DNA from: Nematostella vectensis
Taxonomy: Eukaryota; Cnidaria; Anthozoa; Actiniaria; Edwardsiidae
DNA length: 64,000 bases
Direction of reading: 5' to 3'
Assembly (NCBI RefSeq): GCF_932526225.1
Contig: NC_064048.1
Coordinates: 7,791,015-7,855,014 of the forward strand
A program made the translations under genes and the position numbers. The notes below the pieces were generated by a model. The model was not told where the DNA came from. It saw nothing but the letters and a program-made list of their open reading frames with translations, and ran no database searches. Shown here piece after piece: positions 11,265 to 22,117 of the stretch; the first letter of the stretch is position 1; every line of letters begins with the position of its first letter.

Positions 11265-14200
11265 GTCTGTCTGTCTGTCTGTCTTAAGAAAACATGTTTT
11301 TGCAAAGTCTTGATAATCATGGTTCTTTTGTAGAGGTTTTTTGATGACAGGCAAAACAATCCTGCCCCAGGAGCCTACAACAATCCAAAGAACGCACTAG
11401 AAGTACTAAAAAGGTATGTATTACAAACAATTTTTCTTTACTTCTTTTTAAACCTCAAATAATGTACTAAAAATTTATGTATGACAAACAATTTTTATTT
11501 CCTTCTTTGAACCCCAGATAAAGTCTAGACATTAAAACTGCACTTTCTGTGAATCAAATGTTTTATCTCGCAGGGGACTATTTATCCAATTTGACTAACC
11601 TTATTTTCTGTATATTTTCCTAGAATTCAGTCATCATTTTCCCCCCTTTATGTTGTTTAAACAGTCTTCATTCCATAAATTGCTTGTAAACAGTTGCTTA
11701 GTTTTGGCAGCTTCTATGGTTATCAAGAGTATATGAAATTTGAATGTTTTAGACTTTGCCTAAGATGGTACTATTAGCCTGCATTTTAAGTAGATCTAGA
11801 GTAATGTGCATTGTTAAACAAAATTATCTCCAAACAATGCCTTATACTTATACTATAAATTAAAAGTTATCTTTTTTACTTTCAGGACCACTGGTTTGAA
11901 GCGGAGCCCTTTTGGGCAAACATCAGTGAGGTTCGAAGGAAAGCCTCACCACTCCAAGAAAACCCCAGGCCCTGGAGCCTATAACATTACAGATATGACA
12001 TCAGAACTCCTCAGAAAAGCACAGTAAGTAGATTGTTCTTTATAAAGACAAAATCAGCACCAATAACAAGTTAATAGATAATTATATTTTGAGATGTTTC
12101 TCCCCTATTTTCTCATTGATAAAGTACACATACTTTTCCTCAGGTTTCTAATACAATGAGAGTATTAAAAAAATGGCCACCATAAAGTTGGGCATCCTCC
12201 ATAAATAAAATGTCTATTCCTCAGTGGGGTTGGTTTGTTGTTGTCAACAGTGTTGTCGACCTGTTGTAGACATTATGCCTTTTTTAATGCTTTTTAAACA
12301 CACACGATCTCGTTTTTATAGCCTTGAAAGCACAAGAAAAGGTGCATTTGGTTCAACCTCGCACCGGATAGCTCCCATGACCAGACGTCATGAGGACCAT
12401 CTTCCTGGCCCCGCCCACTACCTCACTACAGCAGAAAAAAACAAAAAGGAGATCCAACTCTCATCAACCTTCCAGTCAACAACTGGTCGCCTACACACCC
12501 CTCCGGGGGTAGTTATGGTAAATGAACTACTGCAGGATCTACATATTACTGGGCTCACCCTAGTGGTCATTTCTGGGGTCAGCAGATGCATGTATTAAAA
12601 GTTATAATATATCATAGTACATGCTTCGCTTGGCGGCTAGGGGCGAATCTAACCTAATTGTCAACCCTTTCATTGAAGAAATTCTGCTTCCTATGAGGCT
12701 ATAGACTTAGGATTTCTGTTTCTTTGCAGGACGTCCCGCCTCCAGGCTCGTATGACGTCTCTAAATCCTACGACAGCACTCAGGGTATGTACGGCGGTGC
12801 CTCTATTAAACAGCCACCCTCTACAGTATGAAACGGCCAATCCCGGAAAACAGAAAACGCGAAAAATATTTTAAAATCACTTTTAAAGCAGTGTGCCTAT
12901 TGGACGTTTCTTCGAGGATGTGACTGAAAATTTTGAGTAAATGGCATGTGAAATCGGATTCTAATAGATTCTTTTCTCTCTTGTTGGTTGATGAAGTTTT
13001 CGTCTGCTGTCCGGAAGAAAACTGTTGCAATTGCTGCTTTAAGCTCCAGAATGTTGTGCTATGCTATACAGGCCTGTCATTTAGGCATACAACTGAGTGA
13101 TGAAAACCTGTTTGATATATTGCCTTGCAGGCCGTGTAATGTACCCCTACGCACAGAGCAAAAATAGAAACACCAAGAGAACAGGGGCGTTTAACTCCAC
13201 TGCGTCTCGCTTCTCAGACAAAAGAAGAGTTCCCATGGAAGAGACTGATCCAGGTAAATGCTGTCATCAACTCATAATCCAATAATAACAATTAATAATA
13301 GTATTATGAAACACTCTTTTCATTTATAAGAGCCTCTTTTGTAAGAAAGTTCAGCCTGAGATTTTGCCAAATTCTAAGAACATGCTAAGAACATGCCAAG
13401 GCTCAGAAGAAAAATATTGTTTTAATCACGCCATTATTTTATTCTATCGCTCTATGCCCAGTCACACAAAGAAATCCATTTCCATCGGCTAATTCAAGCA
13501 AGTAACTGAGAAACTTTCAATCAAATATCATTGATAACGTATCAGACTTCAATCGTGAATGGTCATTTTGAAGTTTTCTTTCAAATAAACGGTTGTATTC
13601 TCAATCATAAACAATAACAGAGGGACGTTGATCCACGCTCGTTAAGAATATTTTCTGTAAAACGCTCCAACATAAAGAATGGCCCATCCTCAACTGAAAA
13701 TTAAAAGTTCTTTTTAAAACAGTGTATTGTTGACGCATAGGATAACATGAAGAGTATAGACCCGTGTGAACTGCACTGTTGACTAGTTGCTATGCATTTT
13801 AGTAGGCCTTTTGCACTTCCGCTAGATGCGTGAATTCTTGTTTGACCCCCATTGTTTTTGTTTCAGGTCCAGGTCATTATGACGCTGTATCCTCAGGTAA
13901 ACCCGGTGGTCTGATGGTCACTCGGGACACGCGCTTCAAACCGCTCAAGAGTGATGTCCCTGGACCCGGAGCATACGAGGTAAGCGATGGTAACCAAGGT
14001 AACCGACAAGCAAGGCACTGATTCAGAAGCATAACCCAAACCTAAAGTTGCCCCTCTCCCCTTCCCATCATAGCTAGGGGTATGCACAGTTAAAATATTA
14101 TTTCCTTTATATATCCAAGAATAGGAAAATTGGACCTTGTTTTATAAAATGTTTGTTTGTATGTTTGTACACTAATTGCCCCACCCCTTGAAAAAAAATT

Positions 14201-15281
14201 GGCTGCGTTGCCCACCTAGCCTTCTAACGGTCCATCATTCTTCTTTATAACACAATAACCACCAACTTAGGGTCCTCCCTCCTTATAACACAATAACTAC
14301 CTACCCCCTCTTAGGGCTACCCCTCTTAATAAAATAATACCTACCTACCCCCAATAAGGGCTATCCCTCTTAAATGAAACAATACCCACCTACCCCCTCT
14401 AAAGGCTATCCCTCTTAATGAAACAATACCCACCTAACCCCTCTAAGGGCTATCCCTCTTAATGAAACAATACCCACCTACCCCCTTTAAGGGCTATCCC
14501 TCTTAGTGAAACAATACCTACCTACCCCCTCTAAGGGCTATCCCTCTTAAATAAAACAATACCCACCTAAATCCTTTAAGGGCTATCCCTCTTAAATGAA
14601 ACAGTACCCACCTACCCCCTTTAAGGGCTATCCCTCTTAAATGAAACAATACCCACCTACCCCCTTTAAGGGCTAGCCATCTTAGTGAAACAATACCTAC
14701 CTACCCCCTCTAAGGGCTATCCCTCTTAGTGAAACAATACCCACCTAACCCCTCTAAGGGCTAGCCCTCTTAGTGAAACAATACCTACCTACCCCCTCTA
14801 AGGGCTATCCCTCTTAAACGAAACAATACCCACCTACCCCCTTTAAGGGCTATCCCTCTTAATGAAACAATACCCACCTACCCCCTCTTCGGGCCACCTC
14901 TCTTTATAACATAATACACACCTACCCCCTCTAAGGGCTATCCCTCTTAATAACATAAACACCCACCTACCCCCTCTTCGGGCCACCTCTCTTTATAACA
15001 TAAAACACACCTACCCCCTCTAAGGGCCACCTCTCTTTATAACACAATACCCACCTACCCCCTCTTAGGGCCATCCTTCTTTATATCACAATACCCACCT
15101 ACCCCCTCTCAGGGCCATTCCTAAAATCTTTCCTTCATCTGTTTTAAAGCTCAACCCGATCCAAGCCCACACCGTTTTGAAGGGAACCTTCAACACGACC
15201 TTGAACAATCCGATCGTGCCCAACTATGAAGACATGGAGGGACGGACGCCATCCAAGCAAGCATTTTTACTAGGAATGTAG
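6063..15281 (+). CDS. STPG2: Sperm-tail PG-rich repeat protein 2 (STPG2), 15 coding exons
   Basis: STPG/SHIPPO-type proteins carry PGPG-x-Y repeats and associate with flagellar and ciliary microtubules. Coding exons: 6063-6168, 6987-7132, 7366-7497, 7880-8047, 8301-8379, 9326-9396, 9744-9782, 10136-10291, 11334-11413, 11886-12023, 12322-12517, 12730-12784, 13131-13253, 13867-13979, 15150-15281. All introns are GT-AG and phases close exactly, giving 577 aa ending at TAG. The N-terminus MYDRAPR is the same as in vertebrate STPG2. About twelve PG-rich repeats follow, including VGPGTYD, APGPGQYD, TPGPGAYN (twice), AGPGPGDYN, VPGPGKYE, LPGPAHYL, DPGPGHYD and VPGPGAYE; several straddle exon junctions. 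The C-terminus contains GTFNTTLNNP. Somewhat longer than human STPG2 (about 459 aa). Intron 14 is a minisatellite and other introns hold transposon remnants. Exon 7 (13 codons) is the least certain. Confidence 0.92.
6739..6757. repeat. Poly-C tract in STPG2 intron 1
   Basis: A run of about 18 C in an intron. Similar runs occur near 7290-7304 (intron 2), 15493-15511 and 38728-38746. They are unstable mononucleotide repeats and likely assembly soft spots. Confidence 0.8.
10085..10128. repeat. AT-rich microsatellite in STPG2 intron 7
   Basis: Irregular ATT/AT repeats immediately upstream of the acceptor of exon 8 (10136). Confidence 0.7.
10388..10566. mobile_element. Near-palindromic MITE in STPG2 intron 8
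   Basis: AATAGGCCATTCCAGCTATA at the left is mirrored by the right end (TGGCTGGGATGGCCTATT), and the inverted arms extend about 70 bp on each side, including CTACCTCAACTACC against GGTAGTTGAGGTAAG. The centre is a short loop. No coding capacity. Confidence 0.8.
10591..10925 (+). mobile_element. Decayed 3' end of a CR1/L2-type non-LTR retrotransposon ORF2
   Basis: In one frame the region encodes the typical C-terminal signature of CR1/L2-like reverse-transcriptase ORFs: an NWPTLEARRK segment, then LPKPKTNFLKSSF, then YSGAMLWNSLSKDAKQA, ending at TAA (10920-10922). One internal TGA interrupts it near 10654. The rest of the element is missing, so this is a dead 5'-truncated copy in STPG2 intron 8. 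Confidence 0.75.
11196..11284. repeat. (GTCT)n microsatellite in STPG2 intron 8
   Basis: About 20 tetranucleotide units of CTGT/GTCT with a few interruptions, 49 bp upstream of exon 9 (11334). The open frame with repeated CLSV residues here is an artefact of the repeat. Confidence 0.95.
12830..13045. mobile_element. Degenerate copy of the TTAA/AGCCGC MITE family in STPG2 intron 12
   Basis: Shares blocks such as AACGCGAAAAATATTT, AAAGCAGTGTGCCTATTGGA and TCTAATAGATTCTTTT with the copy at 20635-20870 in the same orientation. Its right end reads TGCTGCTTTAA, a decayed form of the family terminus. Confidence 0.65.
14240..15120. repeat. Minisatellite, about 44-bp unit, filling most of STPG2 intron 14
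   Basis: About twenty head-to-tail units of the type AAACAATACCCACCTACCCC followed by CTCTAAGGGCTATCCCTCTT. Units vary by single bases (AATG/AAATG/AGTG, ACCC/ACCT) and the rightmost units have a variant with CTTCGGGCCACC. The array stops 30 bp before the acceptor of exon 15. Confidence 0.95.
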
Positions 15282-15415
15282 CACGCATGCGAGAGGGTTT
15301 ATTAGAATGCGCATGCGTGTTAAACACGCCGCTGTACATATTGCACATACAAATGGCGCCTTGAATAGGCGAATGGAAATATGTAAAATGAACTAAATGA
15401 ACACATGAAAAGGGT

Positions 15416-15421
15416 AATAAA
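15416..15421 (+). terminator. Polyadenylation signal AATAAA of STPG2
   Basis: AATAAA lies 135 bases after the STPG2 stop codon, a normal distance. Confidence 0.5.
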
Positions 15422-16765
15422 TTTGGTATTAGTACACAGTAGAAGTGAAGTTGTAAAAGGAATTCATATCTGACTTGTTGGTAGCGAAATTACCCCCCCC
15501 CCCCCCCCCCCCTCCACTTCATGCCAGGCATCTGAGCCGTTGAGACGGCCGCGTTCAGTCTCTTCTCCGGGCCTTTTTCCTTGACGCGCATGCGTGGGAC
15601 CTTGTAGTCAGATGCTCATAGTGTACCGGTACCAGTCGCCTGTTGATAGAAAATAGCACACCCCACTTGCATTTTGGCATCGCACTACCTGATAGGTAAC
15701 ACAAATGATAGATAACAATGACATTGTTTGTCGCTAGTATGATTACAAATTGATTATTTATTATCGGAGAAGCATCACTTTCATGAAAAATTATTTCGCT
15801 GCCATCTGAGCCCTGTATGCCCTTACTATCTTATTTTATGTCGAAAATCTCAGACTGAACATTCTTTAAATAAAAATGTTCTTATAAAAAAGGGGCACAA
15901 TTCTAAATATCACTGATATTAGAAGCGCGCAAGAACCTAAACATAACCGATCCCATCATATTTTCTACTCAACAATTTGCTTTCAGAAGAACAATTCGAG
16001 ATCTGTAATAAAAGTTTAGCGACCCCCTGCTAACTGGTCCAGACAACTTTCGCCCACCAGCCTTACGCAAACATCTATCGGGTCCTCATTTTAAACAAAT
16101 AATTTACGCTTGTCGGCCAAGACCCGGTAACCATTACTGCGAATGTATAGTCAGAGGTAAATAAAGATGCCGCCTCTCTATCGTATCCACGGCTCATCAA
16201 CCCCAATGACGCCATTACGTAGAGAAGAAAACACCAGTCAAAATAATGTATTGCAGAGCTTGTCGGCCAAGACCCGGTAACCATTACTGTAAATGTATAG
16301 TCAGAGGTAAATAAAGATGCCGCCTCTCTATCGTATCCACGGCTCATCAACCCCAATGACGCCATTACGTAGAGAAGAAAACACCAGTCAAAATAATGTA
16401 TTGCAGAGAAAGAATTATTTAGTGCCACACTGCCTTTACAACGAATTAACTGATAGCCTAGGAAATATGAAATTTTAGTCACTTCAATTGAGTAAACAAA
16501 ACTGCAGGGTAGTAGCTAAGTGAATATCTAAGTAACGCTATCTTTGTTATGTCACACAAAACTGAAGTCACGCTCGTTAGAGCCAGTGTCACGAAATCAA
16601 TAGATCTTTCAATTGTCTTTGGTGGTATTTCTATGGTTCCGTTTAATTTTTTAAAACATGATGCGCTAACTTTATATGCGATATTGCATATCAAACAATA
16701 ACTATCTTTCCCTCTTCTACTTTGCATAGAGCATCTTTGTATTTTTGCCGATCTCCCATGACGCT
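15422..16765. other. Intergenic region between STPG2 and the phosphonatase gene
   Basis: No gene supported. It contains a poly-C tract (about 15493-15511) and a perfect-length 150-bp tandem duplication (16108-16407). The 135-codon minus-strand frame at 16075-16482 is mostly that duplicated segment read twice and resembles nothing I know. Confidence 0.6.
16108..16407. repeat. 150-bp tandem duplication, two copies
   Basis: 16108-16257 and 16258-16407 are identical apart from two adjacent substitutions (CTGCGAATG against CTGTAAATG). The high identity indicates a recent duplication or an assembly duplication. Because 150 is a multiple of three, the minus-strand frame stays open through both copies. 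Confidence 0.95.
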
Positions 16766-16822
16766 CACGTGCAACACAGACACTTCCGGTAAAACACGTG
16801 ACCAATTTTGCGTGTATAAAAA
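16766..16822 (+). promoter_or_regulatory. Putative core promoter of the phosphonatase gene
   Basis: Two CACGTG E-boxes (16766-16771 and 16795-16800, the latter CACGTGAC as in USF/TFEB-type sites), an ETS-like CACTTCCGGT (16781-16790), CCAAT (16802-16806) and TATAAAAA (16815-16822) lie in order 130-190 bp before the ATG at 16954. Function is inferred from motif clustering. Confidence 0.5.
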
Positions 16823-16953
16823 CCAAACTGGTTTGACAACACATGGACTTTCAGCGCATTTTCGCACTTTTCGCTGAGATAACCAACATCAAGCAATATA
16901 TTTTTTTTCATTTGACTACCAGATCCAGCTATCAGCGCTGATTTTTAGTCAAT

Positions 16954-19900
16954 ATGTCTAAAATAACCCGATTTACTTCACTTTCTTCGAAAGTTCGCCC
17001 AATTGTAGCGGCAACTTCGACGCTACAGCGCTCGGTTAAAACACAACCAAGATTCGAAAACGATTCATCGTCCTCGTCGGGGAAAAAGTTGACTCTCGTA
17101 CCAGGTAAGACAATCATTCTCGTTAGTTAATAGTGATTACACTTGCCTCCTTTCGACCTTCTCTTCAAATATTTTCATAGAGGTCCCCATCGATAACGCG
17201 GATAAACTTAAGTTCGCGCGCTTCGCTAAACTTTTTGTTAGGAACCGTTCGCTAGCTACGGCTTATAACGCGATTTTGTTTCGCTGACTTGCTTTCAGTA
17301 AGTTAGAATTTAATTCAAATAAAGATGAAAGACATTCCAGTCCATAAAATAATAGATCCCATCGGCGATCATATTATTTCCAATTTTTTTTAAAAGATTT
17401 CAATTTTGATAGCAAGTTTTGTCTCCTAGAAACTCCGTTGAAAATGTTGCTCTTTCGCCTCTAAGTTCCGCTATATTTTTAGCGTAGAGTTGAGCGCGGG
17501 TTATGTCTTTATTTTGTATTGTTTTTGTTGTATTTAGCGCTATTTCGGTTGAGGCGATTGATACATTTTCCCATCCGTGCGCAGAACTTGTTTTATAGAC
17601 GCATTAAAGAAAGACCACCACGCTAAAGTCGTGAAAAAAAATTTCAGCGATCTGCGTCGATGATTGATGGTGTTCTTATCCTTGTCAATGGACATCGTCT
17701 ATTGGTTTGAGCACAGTGCGAGTATTTTGCGATAGTTTTGTTATATATATTTTTTGCCTTCGTGTGGAGACGCAGTTTGCTTCCTGTATGGAAAAGCGCG
17801 TGACTAAATCTGGAACGGAGCCCAAGGTAAAATATGCACAGACAAGCCGCGAGGTCAAGCATGAACAGAAGAAATTAATCGTTGATTTTTTATCATTACT
17901 ATCCGTGTATTTTGCTATAAACAGACAACATTGAACATTAATTATTGCGTTACGGTTTCGTGTTTGCTGCATGCATGCTTAATTTTCGCGCGTGCATAAA
18001 TTCGCGATTTAAAAATGTTCGCAAACTTAAAGACTCGCGAAAAATAAACGCTGTGAAGTTTCATCCGCGAAATTTAATGGATATAGAAACGTTGATGATA
18101 GAGATTATGAAGTCTCTTTTCATGACCCCTAAGGACATGTAATACTAACTTCAAATTCGCGAAATTAAATCCCCGCAAACACAATTTTTCTCCGCAAAAT
18201 TGAATAGTGTTGCGCGAATAGTGTTGAGAACATTTTGGCGAAAATTAAGACGCACGAAAATAAAGAGGAATAAGATATAACTGTGTCAGCGGTTACTCGA
18301 CGAATCCGCCACGTGACAATGTTAACGTTGACTCGTTGGCCCAGAGAAATGCGGTGAAAGAAAAAAACATTCATTTTAATTAAATTATGACATTTTATTG
18401 AAAATATCTTCTTACTCGCTTGAATTAGCAGAAATGAATGCTTTGCGTGACTCAGTCAGTGAGTGTCAGTAGTGCGCGTGAACGTAAAATGGCGGCGTGA
18501 TTGGCCTTCTTGAATTCCCAGGTGCTCTCCTAAAGAATCCCCGGTCAGAATACCGCATGGTGCGTAAATACCAAGGCAAGGTAAAAGCTTGTATATTTGA
18601 CTGGGCGGGGACTGTTGTGGACTGCGGTGTCTGTGCGCCAGCTCTGGCCTTCAGCAAGGTCTTCGAGCAGGAGGGGGTTCCTGTAACGGCTGAGGAGGCA
18701 AGGGGGCCCATGGGGACCCACAAGAAAGTGCACATCAAGCTTGTCACAGAGATGGAATCAGTGCGGAATCGCTGGTTTGATAAATTTGGTCGGTACCCTA
18801 ATGGAGAAGACATTGATAGGATGTACAAAAACTTTGTACCAACACAGCTTGCAGTAATTGGGCAGTATTCTGAGATGATCACAGGAGCTGTGGAGACTGT
18901 AGATTTTCTTAGAGATGAATTCAATTTAAAGGTAATTTTGAGTGAAAGTCTTAGCATATGGCAGGGGCTAATCTATTGTCTGGTGGCTGGAGTAGCATGA
19001 TTGTTTGGGGGTCAGAATGACAATTGCTTCATTCATGAGAAGCAACACATTTAAATGTTGACAACATTGCATCAAGGGGGGGGGTATATTATTTACAGGG
19101 TGAACCATGTATAGCCTTCCCCTTGTATTTGCTTTTCTTAGGGAGCATTTAGAAAGTATTATAGCTCAGCTTTAAAAAGATGCACAAGAAAATAGTAATT
19201 TGTTTGTCTCTTTGTCTGCAACTGGCTGTAATTTATAAAGTTTTTATCTTTTGATAAACCTTTTTGGACCCATATGGCTATTATGACTTATTTTTCTGTG
19301 CAAAAATATGCATCAGAAGAAATATGTGTAAAAGCACCTATTTTGTATTTTTCTTGCACTGAAATCAGGCATTACCCATGAATACAAAGATCCTATATCT
19401 ATATTAATATTTTCAAAACTTATAAGGAAATAATCAGTAGGGGCGTGGCTGTACTCCCAATATTTTCTTAATGTTTCTGTATCGCTCCCCCCACCAATCT
19501 TACGCGGCGTGCTTATTGCTCTGTATACACCTATTCCACAAAAGGTTTCAGTGCAAATGGCAAATGGCTTATGGGTACTAATTATTCGTAAAATTAAAGG
19601 TGTTAAATAAAGTCCAGCAATTTCAGAGCCAAGCATTGGTAACCTTTTATTGATGGATAATTGTTTTGATTTATCCATATTCTTCGAGACGCATGGTTAC
19701 TTTCGGTCGTAAGAACTGCCATTTGCCAATCGCAATTTGCGATCCGCACTGACAACCTTTATTGAAATAGGTGTATACACATATCCCTCTGCAAGTGTGT
19801 CAAAATCTTCGTCTATATTCTCAGATTGGTTCCTGTACCGGCTTCACGTCTGAGATGGTTGAAATCCTGAAGGAGAAAGCAGCCGCAAATGGTTATATCC

Positions 19901-21121
19901 CTGACTGCTATGTCGCAGCAGATGAAGTCCCTGAGGCGAGGCCACACCCTTATATGGTATGGCTGAATGCCATCCGCCTGAATGTCAACCCCATTGAGGC
20001 CATCGTGAAGGTGGATGACACCGCAGATGGTGTGAGGGAGGGAACGTCTGCAGGCTGCTGGAGTGTTGGTCTAGCCAAGACTGTAAGTTAACCAGATCAT
20101 AATGTCTTTATATCTTTAAAGCGACTAAACTATAGAAAACATTCCGGGATAAAAAAAGGCGGCTATCAATTGCGGCTTTCAAAGCTGCAATAAAAGGCAT
20201 ACAACGAATCTTCCTTCCCGAATACGTAAAAATGGCATATTTCGTCGTTTGAATGGTTCTGATGCCGAAAATATCCATTTTAAAAGTTGCTGGAAAAAAA
20301 TATATGTTCTTTTTTCCCAGGAGGGACCATTCCTTTGTCTTCCCAGCCAGCATTGGATTGGCATGTTAGCACATGAATAATTGCTCGTATAACCGATCGG
20401 GACGATTTTTTTCCCCAAGCATCCGCTCCAGCACCCCCCAAAATATTCCCATCACAACTAGTTCGACTCCACAAATTTGCCAGCAGAACCATTCGGGTCG
20501 ATTTTTTTCCCAGTAACCGAGAGTTCTAACATCTTCCCAGCCAGCAAAAAGATGTGCTGCGGAACAGATATTTTGCGGAACAAATCCATTTCGTGCCCTT
20601 GTGCAAAGCGCTTACACTACCTCCCAAAAGTTAAAGCCGCGTTGTCACCAGTTTACTTCCGGTCGATTACGTAACAATATCCGCGAAAACGCGAAAAATA
20701 TTTCAAAATATTTAAAGCAGCGTGTCTATTGGAAGTTTCTTTGAGGATGTGATTGATAATTTAAAGCGGATGGCCTGTTAAATATCTCGGATTTTAATAG
20801 ATTCTTTTGTCTTTTAACGGTCGAGGTTTCCGTCGCACCTCCGGAAGTAAACTGGTGACAATGCGGCTGTAAGCCTTGGACTTTTGAATCTATTTCACTA
20901 TAAATATTTATCTTTTATTGTTTTTCCTCTAGGGAAATTACGTAGCGCTAAATGAGGACGAGATCGCCAACTTGTCCGAAGAGGACTACGAACGAAAGCT
21001 GACAAGATCCTATGAAATGCTGTCCAATTCTGGGGCGCATTACGTCATTGACTCAATCACTGACCTCCCGCCTGTCATTGATGACATCAACCGCCGTCTC
21101 GCTTCCGGCGAAAAGCCTTGA
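16954..21121 (+). CDS. phnX: Phosphonoacetaldehyde hydrolase (PhnX-type phosphonatase), four exons
   Basis: Phosphonatase, a HAD-superfamily enzyme, cleaves phosphonoacetaldehyde to acetaldehyde and phosphate, the step after transamination of 2-aminoethylphosphonate. Exons 16954-17104, 18522-18931, 19825-20082 and 20933-21121 join in phase (GT-AG) to a 335-aa protein. Seen: nucleophile motif FDWAGTVVD (Asp77), PMGTHKKVH with the Schiff-base lysine (Lys118) and following His121, [30 protein letters not shown], the late acidic motif [13 protein letters not shown], and C-terminal [13 protein letters not shown]. These match bacterial PhnX in order and spacing. Odd: exon 1 adds about 60 residues that bacterial enzymes lack, rich in Ser/Thr/Arg/Lys with almost no acid until residue 35, resembling a mitochondrial presequence. 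A Met in exon 2 (18557) would give a bacterial-length cytosolic form. Introns 1 and 2 are 1.4 and 0.9 kb. Introns and animal-style splice sites argue against bacterial contamination. Confidence 0.92.
17105..18521. other. Intron 1 of the phosphonatase gene
   Basis: 1.4-kb intron with donor GGTAAGAC and acceptor TTCCCAGG. No exon or repeat family recognised; short open frames on both strands are unsupported. Confidence 0.65.
19436..19518 (+). repeat. Dispersed GGGGCGTGGCTGT repeat in phosphonatase intron 2
   Basis: GTAGGGGCGTGGCTGTACTC, TATTTTCTTAATGTTTCTGT and CCAATCTTACG also occur, diverged, at 59905-60025 and 63168-63325 (same strand) and 31290-31431 (opposite strand). Interspersed, non-coding. 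Confidence 0.7.
19528..19773. mobile_element. TA-flanked MITE (CACCTATT family), copy in phosphonatase intron 2
   Basis: Starts CACCTATTCCACAAAAGGTT and ends AACCTTTATTGAAATAGGTG, an inverted repeat, with TA on both sides, as for Tc1/mariner-type insertions. A second copy of about 245 bp lies at 41974-42218 in a PRKG intron. The element ends about 50 bp before exon 3. Confidence 0.85.
20195..20610 (+). repeat. Dispersed repeat, copy 2 (same family as 216-575)
   Basis: In phosphonatase intron 3. Shares CACATGAATAATTGC, ATAACCGATCGGGACGATTT and CACAACTAGTTCGACTCCAC with 216-575. It contains an extra segment (about 20497-20540) partly duplicating an internal block, so copies vary in length. Confidence 0.75.
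20635..20870. mobile_element. TTAA/AGCCGC-family MITE in phosphonatase intron 3
   Basis: Left end TTAA then AGCCGCGTTGTCACCAGTTT; right end AAACTGGTGACAATGCGGCT then GTAA: about 30-bp terminal inverted repeats. The whole element is the reverse complement of 38245-38490. The left border is TTAA; the right border has decayed to GTAA. Confidence 0.85.
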
Positions 21122-21725
21122 ATGGTCATTGGTGTCTTCACGATGACGTGCATCCTAGTTGACGTGTCGCACGATAACGAGGCTTGCAACGGCGGGAAAA
21201 GATACTTTTTACATGCTCATTCCCGGATGTTGGAAAAAATTTAGCTTCCGTTTTACGCTTACAGCAAATCACAAGGAAAATCATTTTTATTTATTTTACC
21301 GTTTAAAAATAAGTTATTTTTATTATTGTGCGCTTAAGGTCCATATGAATAGATGCTACTAATAAGAGGTACACGTGATTTGATAATTTGTTGCTGTTGC
21401 GATATAATAATAGAGAGGGTTTGGGGAACCTCGTAACCACATTACTCTATGTAGTTTTTAATATCCTGCGAACTCTCGCCGACGTTTCCAAAAGTTAAAT
21501 TGCCTCCTGGCATCCGTCATTTAAAATTCTTGAAGTGTTTTCATCGTTCAGTACTAAACAAATCACGCCGCTTCTCTGCAATGTATTTGTTCTTGCCAGC
21601 AGTTGGAAATTGTGGACGAGAGCTCGCAGTACTATAAAAATCGCAGTAAGTTATTAGAGAAAAGGATATGACACAGACACTCTTTACACCATAAACAGAT
21701 AAGAGTACCAGTTTAATTTTTGGGT

Positions 21726-21854
21726 CATCCTCGGGGACCCAGGGCGTCGCGGAGATCGTGTACACAGGTAGCGCGCGAGAAAGATAGAGGAATTTTCTTT
21801 CTCGCGCGCTACCTGTGTGTCCGATGTCCGCGACGCCCTGGGTCCCCGAGGATG
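21726..21854. mobile_element. Palindromic MITE, CATCCTCGGGGACCCAGGG family
   Basis: The 129-bp segment is almost a perfect inverted repeat: CATCCTCGGGGACCCAGGGC on the left is mirrored by GCCCTGGGTCCCCGAGGATG on the right, and internal GGTAGCGCGCGAGAAAG pairs with CTTTCTCGCGCGCTACC. A relative with the same termini lies at 40193-40332. Confidence 0.9.
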
Positions 21855-22117
21855 TTTTGGGTATATTTTTATAGCATTAGATTATACATTATTTTATTAG
21901 ACGATTGTGTTTGTCTGCAACCATCGCTCGCATATTTTTACATTCATTAATATGTTTTGATTTTGAATTCAAGCGTTCCTTACGTTTTATTGTTCAAATG
22001 TCAATGAATAAAATTGCTTTGAAAAGAGTTTAAAAAAACCTTTTAAGTTCCCTGTTTGTTTCGGTTACAAGAGGAAGAAATATGGACGACTGAAACCTCA
22101 AATGCTGGGGCGCCGAG

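Noticed and set aside
14240-15120. CRISPR-like array
   Set aside because: Units are contiguous 44-bp tandem repeats without unique spacers, inside a eukaryotic intron.
16075-16482. 135-codon minus-strand frame
   Set aside because: Two thirds of it is a 150-bp tandem duplication read twice; no recognised homology or upstream signals.
16932-17117. Minus-strand frame of 61 codons
   Set aside because: It is the antisense of phosphonatase exon 1, which has correct phase and splice context on the plus strand.
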